The position numbers were made by a program, and so were the translations under genes. Positions 58,324 to 64,000 of a stretch of DNA of 64,000 nt are shown here, in pieces; the first letter of the stretch is position 1; each line of letters starts with the position of its first letter. The DNA comes from Sphingobacterium pedocola. GTDB lineage: Bacteria > Bacteroidota > Bacteroidia > Sphingobacteriales > Sphingobacteriaceae. The stretch spans positions 814,088-878,087 of the forward strand of contig NZ_MU158690.1 of assembly GCF_015209965.1 (NCBI RefSeq), read 5' to 3'. The notes beneath the pieces were generated by a model. The model searched no databases. It was not told where the DNA came from and saw nothing but the letters and a program-made list of their open reading frames with translations.

Positions 58324-59466
58324 ATGGAGAACATTAATCAGATCGTATCATTTGTTCAGGAACAGTTTCAAACCAAAGAGTTTATACCTTTGCATGAGCC
58401 TCGTTTCCGAGGTAATGAAAAAGAATATCTATTAGATACAATTGATTCTACATTTGTTTCGTCTGTAGGAGCTTACGTAGATCGGTTCGAATTGGATATG
58501 CAGGCAATAACCAGTGCAGAAAAGGCAATTGCAGTTGTTAATGGGACGGCCGGATTGCAAGTTGCTTTACGTCTTGCTGGAGTGGTGGCCGGTGATGAGG
58601 TTATAACACAAGCACTTACATTCATAGCTACCGCCAATGCCATTGCATATAACCAAGCTACTCCGATTTTTGTTGATGTGGATCTGGATACTATGGGATT
58701 ATCGCCAAGTGCTATGGATAATTTCTTAGAAGAGTTTGGCGAGATTCGACAAGAAGGTTGTTTTAATAAGTCAACAGGAAAGCGAATCGCTGCATGTATG
58801 CCTATGCATACTTTTGGCTTTCCTGTTCACATTGATGAACTTATCGCGGTATGTGAGAAGTGGCATATTCCTTTAGTAGAGGATTCTGCAGAATCCTTGG
58901 GGTCTTATTATAAAGGAAAGCACACCGGCACCTTCGGCTTATTAGGTGCATTTTCATTTAATGGCAATAAAACGGTCACCTGCGGAGGTGGAGGAGCTAT
59001 AGTGACGAATGATCTGACTTTAGGAGCTAAGGCTAAATATTTGACAACTACAGCGAAAAAGCCACATCCGTATGAGTTTTTTCATGATGAAATTGGTTAC
59101 AATTTTAGAATGCCTAATCTCAATGCAGCATTAGCTTGTGCGCAACTGGAAATGTTGGATGAGTTCGTTGACAATAAACGAGAACTAGCATCTCTTTACG
59201 CAAAGTTCTTTAATAGTATTGGTGTCAATTTTAGACAAGAACTACCAGATACCAAAGCCAATTATTGGTTAATGTGTGTAGAATTAAATAACAAAGAAGA
59301 ACGCGATTTATTTCTAAAGGAAACGAATGTACAAAAAGTAATGACGAGACCAATTTGGCAATTGATGTACCGTTTACCTATGTTTGAACATTGTCAACGC
59401 GATGCGCAAAGCAATGCCATATTTTTGGAAGAAAGAATTGTAAATATACCAAGTAGTGTTAGATAA
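58324..59466 (+). CDS. legC: PLP-dependent aminotransferase, LegC family
   Basis: A DegT/DnrJ/EryC1 family aminotransferase of about 380 residues. The PLP lysine is in FSFNGNKTVTCGGGGAIVTN, and the N-terminal segment FIPLHEPRFRGNEKEYLLDT, then TFVSSVGAYVDRFE, is the LegC signature. It converts the 4-keto sugar made by LegB into the 4-amino sugar. ATG 58324 is preferred over the ATG at 58306, which lies inside the LegB stop region. Its end overlaps the acetyltransferase gene by 11 bases. Confidence 0.9.
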   Translation: MENINQIVSFVQEQFQTKEFIPLHEPRFRGNEKEYLLDTIDSTFVSSVGAYVDRFELDMQAITSAEKAIAVVNGTAGLQVALRLAGVVAGDEVITQALTFIATANAIAYNQATPIFVDVDLDTMGLSPSAMDNFLEEFGEIRQEGCFNKSTGKRIAACMPMHTFGFPVHIDELIAVCEKWHIPLVEDSAESLGSYYKGKHTGTFGLLGAFSFNGNKTVTCGGGGAIVTNDLTLGAKAKYLTTTAKKPHPYEFFHDEIGYNFRMPNLNAALACAQLEMLDEFVDNKRELASLYAKFFNSIGVNFRQELPDTKANYWLMCVELNNKEERDLFLKETNVQKVMTRPIWQLMYRLPMFEHCQRDAQSNAIFLEERIVNIPSSVR

Positions 59467-60085
59467 TAGGATTGTAATAATAGGTTATTCAGGGCACGCA
59501 TTGGTTGTGTTAGATGCAGCTATTGCTATGGGATTGGAAATCCATGGCTATTGTGAACCTACTGCAGTTGTATTTAATCCGCATGCCTTAAAATATTTTG
59601 GAAATGAGAGTGATGGAGCTTTTTCGTGGAATAATGATGTCGATTTTATACTCGGGATAGGTGATAACGCTACGCGATATAAGAGCGCACAACGAATTAA
59701 CAAACACAACGGAAGGGTATTAAACGTTATTCATCCGGCGAGCAACATAGGCAGTTCTGTTAAAATAGGAAATGGAAATTTTGTTAACGTCAATGCGTGC
59801 GTTAATGCTTTTGCGACTATCGGAGATTATTGCATATTAAATACAGGTTGCATTGTAGAACACGAGTGCCAATTAGGCAACGCGGTACATGTTGCTCCCG
59901 GCGCTGTACTTGCGGGGAATGTAACAGTGGGGAATTTTAGTTTTGTCGGTGCAAATTCCGTGATTAAGCAGGGTGTTAGAATAGGTGAAAATGTAATTAT
60001 AGGAGCAGGGAGTGTAGTACTGAAAGATGTGGAAGACAATCAGATCGTAGTAGGAAACCCAGCAAAAAAAATACGTACACAATGA
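59456..60085 (+). CDS. legH: NeuD/PglD-type sugar O- or N-acetyltransferase (LegH)
   Basis: A 209-residue left-handed beta-helix acetyltransferase. The N-terminal nucleotide-sugar-binding part begins VIIGYSGHALVVLDAAIAMG, and the hexapeptide repeats appear in IGNGNFVNVNACVNAFATIG, HVAPGAVLAGNVTVG and VIIGAGSVVLKDVEDNQIVV. It acetylates the amino group produced by LegC. The frame opens with GTG at 59456 inside the legC end. The stop overlaps the next gene (ATGA). Assigned LegH from its place between LegC and LegI. Confidence 0.85.
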   Translation: MLDNRIVIIGYSGHALVVLDAAIAMGLEIHGYCEPTAVVFNPHALKYFGNESDGAFSWNNDVDFILGIGDNATRYKSAQRINKHNGRVLNVIHPASNIGSSVKIGNGNFVNVNACVNAFATIGDYCILNTGCIVEHECQLGNAVHVAPGAVLAGNVTVGNFSFVGANSVIKQGVRIGENVIIGAGSVVLKDVEDNQIVVGNPAKKIRTQ

Positions 60086-61092
60086 AAAAAGTTTTAATTA
60101 TTGCAGAAGCAGGTGTAAACCACAATGGCTCAATAGAAAACGCATTTAAATTAATTGATGCTGCGGTTGATGCTGGTGTCGATTATATAAAATTTCAAAC
60201 ATTTAAAGCGGATAAGTTAGTTGCCAAATCGGCAAAAAAGGCTGAATATCAAATTACAAATACAAAGAATGCAAATGATTCGCAGTTTGAAATGCTAAAA
60301 AAGCTCGAGATCTCTCATGAGGATCATGAGCGTCTTATCGACTACTGTAATTCAAAAAAAATTAGTTTTTTTTCTACCGCGTTTGATTTAGATTCACTAC
60401 AGTATTTGAAAGATATCGGTCTAGATTTAGTGAAAATACCCTCCGGAGAAATAACGAATCTTCCTTACTTGAGAAAGGCAGCAGGATTATTCGATAGAGT
60501 AATCCTATCGACAGGAATGTGTACATTGGAAGATATTCGATTGGCAGTCGATGTGTTTGTTAAAGAAGGAATCGATATTAAGAATATTACGATATTACAC
60601 TGCAATACAGAATATCCTACGCCTATGATGGATGTAAATTTGAAAGCAATGAATACGATAAAGGATACTTTCGCAACAGAAATCGGATATTCTGACCATA
60701 CGTTAGGGATTGAAGTTCCTATTGCAGCAGTTGCTTTGGGTGCTTCGGTAATTGAAAAACATTTTACTTTAGACAATACGATGGAAGGGCCTGATCACGC
60801 AGCATCATTGGAGCCTAGGGAATTGAAGGCAATGGTTGCTGCAATTCGAAATATCGAACTGGCAACTGCAGGCTCCGGTTTAAAGGAACCTAGTCCTTCT
60901 GAATTAAAGAATATGGTAATTGCCCGGAAAAGTATCGTGGCAAAAGAACAAATAGTAAAGGGAGAGGTTCTTACTGAAGAAAATTTGACAGTCAAGCGCC
61001 CTGGTTCGGGTATTTCTCCTATGCAATGGGATGAAATAATTGGACAGATTGCCAGTAAAAACTTTGATGTAGATGATTTAATTAGTCTATAA
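60082..61092 (+). CDS. legI: N,N'-diacetyllegionaminate (nonulosonate) synthase
   Basis: A 336-residue NeuB-family synthase that condenses the 2,4-diacetamido-trideoxy-hexose with phosphoenolpyruvate. Motifs: LIIAEAGVNHNGSIENAFKL, YIKFQTFKADKLVAKSAKKA, SGEITNLPYLRK, ILHCNTEYPTPMMDVNLKAM, EIGYSDHTLGIEVPIAAV, and a C-terminal SAF domain (VLTEENLTVKRPGSGISPM). It overlaps the preceding acetyltransferase by four bases and the epimerase gene by the TAATG junction. In Bacteroidota this set builds CMP-legionaminic acid. Confidence 0.93.
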   Translation: MKKVLIIAEAGVNHNGSIENAFKLIDAAVDAGVDYIKFQTFKADKLVAKSAKKAEYQITNTKNANDSQFEMLKKLEISHEDHERLIDYCNSKKISFFSTAFDLDSLQYLKDIGLDLVKIPSGEITNLPYLRKAAGLFDRVILSTGMCTLEDIRLAVDVFVKEGIDIKNITILHCNTEYPTPMMDVNLKAMNTIKDTFATEIGYSDHTLGIEVPIAAVALGASVIEKHFTLDNTMEGPDHAASLEPRELKAMVAAIRNIELATAGSGLKEPSPSELKNMVIARKSIVAKEQIVKGEVLTEENLTVKRPGSGISPMQWDEIIGQIASKNFDVDDLISL

Positions 61093-62255
61093 TGAAGAAA
61101 ATTTGTATTGTTACAGCAACAAGGGCGGAATATGGTTTATTAAAACCTTTGATGACGCTAATCGAAAAAAGCGATCAGTTTACATTGCAGGTTTTGGCGA
61201 CAGGAGCTCACCTTTCTCCGGAATTTGGATTAACCTACAAGTTTATTGAGCAAGATGGTTTTATCATTAACGAAAAAGTAGAGATGCTTGTGTCGTCTGA
61301 TACATCAAATGCAATAGTTAAATCAATGGGTTTAGGGATGATTGGCTACGCGGACGCTTTTTCAAGATTGAATCCCGATGCTGTTATTATTCTCGGTGAT
61401 CGATATGAAATGCTCTCTGTTGCTTCTGTCGCGTCAATTTTTACCATACCAATATTTCATTTACATGGTGGCGAGATTACAGAAGGTGCGTATGATGATG
61501 CCATCCGGCACGCTATTTCAAAACTTAGTCACTTACATTTTACATCTACAGAAGAATATCGACAAAGGGTCATTCAGATGGGTGAACAACCTGATCGCGT
61601 TTTCAATGTTGGGGCTATTGGACTAGACAATATTTATAATGTTCCTCTTTTGACAAAAGAGGACCTTGAGCAGAGTCTTGGCATTAGATTCAAGAAATAT
61701 AATTATCAAGTGACTTTCCACCCAGAGACATTAGGTGGGAAATCAGCCAAAGAGCAGTTTGAAATATTATTACGGGCGATTTCACAGCAAAAGGATAGCT
61801 ATTTCGTCTTTACTAAAGCTAATGCGGACACGGACGGTAGAATTATAAACCAGCTAATTGATGATTTCGTCAGTAAAAATCCAGAAACATCCGCTGCATA
61901 CAGTTCTTTGGGAAGTATTCGTTTTCTTTCTCTTGTGAAAATCTGTAATGCCATTGTAGGTAATAGCTCTAGCGGAATTATCGAAGCTCCATCATTGAAT
62001 ACAGCTACGATCAATATTGGCGACCGACAGAAAGGTAGGACGCAAGCTGGGAGCGTCATCAACTGTGCCGTTGAAGAGGAGATGATTATTGATAGTTTTC
62101 AGCGCGCGAAGGAATCACTGTTTCAAGATACTGTAGCTAAGATCGAAAATCCCTACGGAACTGGTGGTACGGCTGCTCGAATAATGCATGCGTTGTCTTC
62201 ACTAGACTTTAATCAGTTAAAAACAAAGAAATTTTACAATATAAAACATAGATAA
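61092..62255 (+). CDS. legG: Hydrolysing UDP-GlcNAc/GlcNAc4-type 2-epimerase, NeuC/LegG
   Basis: A 387-residue hydrolysing 2-epimerase. It starts KKICIVTATRAEYGLLKPLM, which is the NeuC/LegG form of this family rather than WecB, and has VILGDRYEMLSVASVASIFT, PIFHLHGGEITEGAYDDAIR, VGAIGLDNI and NSSSGIIEAPSLNTATINIG. It releases UDP (or GDP) and makes the 2-epimer sugar used by LegI. Start and stop both form TAATG overlaps with the flanking genes, so the genes are translationally coupled. Confidence 0.9.
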   Translation: MKKICIVTATRAEYGLLKPLMTLIEKSDQFTLQVLATGAHLSPEFGLTYKFIEQDGFIINEKVEMLVSSDTSNAIVKSMGLGMIGYADAFSRLNPDAVIILGDRYEMLSVASVASIFTIPIFHLHGGEITEGAYDDAIRHAISKLSHLHFTSTEEYRQRVIQMGEQPDRVFNVGAIGLDNIYNVPLLTKEDLEQSLGIRFKKYNYQVTFHPETLGGKSAKEQFEILLRAISQQKDSYFVFTKANADTDGRIINQLIDDFVSKNPETSAAYSSLGSIRFLSLVKICNAIVGNSSSGIIEAPSLNTATINIGDRQKGRTQAGSVINCAVEEEMIIDSFQRAKESLFQDTVAKIENPYGTGGTAARIMHALSSLDFNQLKTKKFYNIKHR

Positions 62256-63304
62256 TGAATATTGTTGAAAGACACACGATTCTGCGGTCGGAATCAGTTC
62301 GGGAAGCCTTAATTAAATTAGATTTAATTGCACCATCATCTATTCTATTTATAGTGGGAGAAGATAATGTTTTACTGGGTTCTCTAACTGATGGGGACTT
62401 GCGAAGGGGTTTCATAAAAGGATTAGACTTTGATAATGATTTGTTAGATTTTACACAAACTAATCCTGTATTTATCACAGAAAATAAATATGACTTAGAT
62501 CAATTAGATCAGTTTAGAAAAAATTTAATAAAAATTGTGCCCATTGTTGATGCAGAGCATCGAATCATCGACATTTTAGATTTTAAATTTAAGACAACTC
62601 TTATCCCTGCAGATGCAGTTTTGATGGCAGGGGGGGAAGGAAAACGTTTGAGACCACTTACGGAGACCACGCCAAAACCTCTTTTAAAAGTAGGCGGAAA
62701 GCCTATAATCGAATATAATATGGATAGGTTGCAACAGGTAGGTGTCAAGAATGTGAATTTAAGTATTAATTATCTCGGCGAACAGTTGGTCGATTATTTT
62801 GGAGATGGGCAAAGCAGAAACTTAAATATTCAATACGTTCGAGAAAGTAAACCTCTGGGCACTATTGGATCAATTCTTTTAGTTGAAAATTTTGAACATG
62901 ACGACATTATTGTGATGAATTCAGACCTGTTAACCAATATTGATTTTGCTGATTTTTATCGTACTTTTAAGGAGACTAATGCCGATATGGCTGTAGCGGC
63001 AACTTCCTATCATGTAGATGTTCCTTATGCTGTTTTAGAAATTAATGAGCAGAATACCGTTAAATCATTAAAGGAGAAGCCGAGGTATACCTATTATTCT
63101 AATGCGGGTATCTATTTTATAAAGAAAGACTTATTAAAAATGATACCTGAGGATCAGTTTTTTGATATTACAGATTTAATGGATCGGATCCTCGAAATGA
63201 ATCTAAAGCTAATCACATATCCGATTAATGGGTATTGGTTGGATATCGGGAAGCATGAAGATTTTAAGAAAGCTCAGGAAGATATTAAACACATAAAATT
63301 GTAG
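62255..63304 (+). CDS. ptmE: Nucleotidyltransferase with CBS domains (PtmE-like)
   Basis: A 349-residue protein. The first ~120 residues form a CBS-pair regulatory module (LIAPSSILFIVGEDNVLLGS, LTDGDLRRGFIK, KIVPIVDAEHRIIDILDF). The rest is an NTP-transferase domain (AVLMAGGEGKRLRPLTETTP, KPLLKVGGKPIIEYN, GYWLDIGKHEDFKKAQ). The same architecture is found in Campylobacter PtmE, which makes GDP-glucosamine for legionaminic acid, so a GDP-sugar entry into the pathway is likely (inference). It is coupled to legG by TAATG and followed six bases later by neuA. Confidence 0.82.
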   Translation: MNIVERHTILRSESVREALIKLDLIAPSSILFIVGEDNVLLGSLTDGDLRRGFIKGLDFDNDLLDFTQTNPVFITENKYDLDQLDQFRKNLIKIVPIVDAEHRIIDILDFKFKTTLIPADAVLMAGGEGKRLRPLTETTPKPLLKVGGKPIIEYNMDRLQQVGVKNVNLSINYLGEQLVDYFGDGQSRNLNIQYVRESKPLGTIGSILLVENFEHDDIIVMNSDLLTNIDFADFYRTFKETNADMAVAATSYHVDVPYAVLEINEQNTVKSLKEKPRYTYYSNAGIYFIKKDLLKMIPEDQFFDITDLMDRILEMNLKLITYPINGYWLDIGKHEDFKKAQEDIKHIKL

Positions 63305-63309
63305 ACGCT

Positions 63310-64000
63310 ATGAATATCTTAATTACATTATGTGCAAGGGGAGGTTCTAAGGGCATTCCGCGAAAAAATATAAAAGAATTAAATGGCCGACCATTAATTG
63401 ACTATAGTATTCAATTTGCAAAAGAAATAAAAGCGCATTATACTAACGTAATTATTGAATTATCTACAGACGATCAAGAAATAAGAGATGTTGCAGATCA
63501 GTTGGGACTGTCTACTCAGTACATTAGGCCAGCACATTTGGCCTCTGATACCGCAGGTAAAGTCGATGTAATTCGTGATGTGGTAAAATATGCAGAAAAT
63601 ATCTATAAAGTAAAATTTGACTATATACTAGATCTCGATGTGAGTTCCCCGTTGCGAACGGTTAGCGACGTAATTGAAGCTTTTAAAATAATGACAAATG
63701 ACAGTGAGGCTTTAACATTGTTTTCGGTAAATAAGGCAAATAAAAATCCTTATTTTAATATGGTGGAAGTAAATGAGGATGGATATTATTCCCTTTCAAA
63801 AATTAGAGATACCACAACATTATCGCGTCAAGCAGCTCCAGAGGTCTTTGAACTGAATGCTTCATTTTATATTTACAGTCGTGCTTATTTTGATTCATCT
63901 TGGAAGGGTGTTGTAACCGATAAGTCAATAGTGTACAATATGTTTCATATATGCTTTGATCTTGACCATCCGATAGATTTTGAGTTTATGGATTTCTTGT
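63310..64000 (+). CDS. legF: CMP-nonulosonate cytidylyltransferase (NeuA/LegF), cut by the window edge
   Basis: A 230-codon 5' part of a CMP-sialic-acid-synthetase family gene whose 3' end lies beyond the window. It begins MNILITLCARGGSKGIPRKN, the canonical CTP-binding signature, and contains IIELSTDDQEIRDVADQLGL, ILDLDVSSPLRTVSDVIEAF, and LNASFYIYSRAYFDSSWKG. It activates the nonulosonic acid with CTP for transfer onto a surface structure. It follows ptmE by five bases and completes the legionaminic acid set, though transferase and flippase genes must lie outside. Confidence 0.9.
   Translation, partial: MNILITLCARGGSKGIPRKNIKELNGRPLIDYSIQFAKEIKAHYTNVIIELSTDDQEIRDVADQLGLSTQYIRPAHLASDTAGKVDVIRDVVKYAENIYKVKFDYILDLDVSSPLRTVSDVIEAFKIMTNDSEALTLFSVNKANKNPYFNMVEVNEDGYYSLSKIRDTTTLSRQAAPEVFELNASFYIYSRAYFDSSWKGVVTDKSIVYNMFHICFDLDHPIDFEFMDFL

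Overview
The window looks like chromosomal DNA of a Bacteroidota species, most likely family Sphingobacteriaceae (Sphingobacterium/Pedobacter/Parapedobacter-like). The evidence is three SusC/SusD pairs, a FecI/FecR regulator pair upstream of an STN-bearing SusC, DUF6266, DUF5675 and DUF6520 families, SP-II lipoproteins, and several exact matches to the Bacteroidota promoter (TTG, 20 bases, TAnnTTTG). The genus is an inference. No tRNA or rRNA gene and no CRISPR array was recognised.

1-26 kb is a polysaccharide-utilization locus: a phosphodiester glycosidase (cut by the window edge), a DUF5060/DUF4038 (apiosidase-like) hydrolase, a GH99/WbsX-like lipoprotein, sigma factor and FecR-type anti-sigma factor, two tandem SusC/SusD pairs, a DUF4886 SGNH-like hydrolase, a GH78 alpha-L-rhamnosidase, a dicarboxylate symporter and a 1274-residue multi-PAS histidine kinase. 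GH78 plus a GH140-like enzyme suggests a rhamnose/apiose-bearing plant glycan; the substrate is an inference.

26.4-34.1 kb is AT-rich and decayed: truncated DUF2024 and GntR genes facing each other, an AAA_14/DUF4143 ATPase, a DoxX/HxlR divergent pair with a clear operator, a wrecked REP-associated transposase with its palindromes, a broken Rpn-type nuclease, a GNAT toxin-antitoxin-like pair, a second broken two-gene toxin-antitoxin-like unit, and a ~500-base region full of interleaved inverted repeats (candidate structured RNA). 34.1-40.2 kb is a TlpA/DUF3738-like protein plus a third SusC/SusD pair.

40.2-46.6 kb holds minus-strand operons with a DUF6520 secreted protein, a MauE/DoxX membrane protein, an AraC regulator, and a 75-residue peptide gene followed by an SdpA-like and an SdpB-like (HTTM) gene. 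They are divergent from a LytTR response regulator and LytS-like kinase. This resembles a peptide toxin maturation/export and sensing system. 46.8-50.3 kb carries an excisionase-like gene, two DUF6266 genes, a frameshifted DUF5675 gene and small genes, separated by in-register heptamer repeat arrays that run from stop codon to start codon.

50.5-53.4 kb is a decayed junction (ATPase remnant, winged-helix gene, internally deleted AlbA_2 protein, frameshifted four-helix-bundle gene) whose gaps are filled with octamer repeat arrays. From 52.9 kb to the right edge runs a tightly coupled surface-glycan operon: cytidylyltransferase-like protein, TviB-type UDP-sugar dehydrogenase, WecB, WecC, and then a complete-looking legionaminic (nonulosonic) acid route LegB, LegC, LegH/NeuD, NeuB/LegI, NeuC/LegG, PtmE-like nucleotidyltransferase and NeuA/LegF (cut by the edge).
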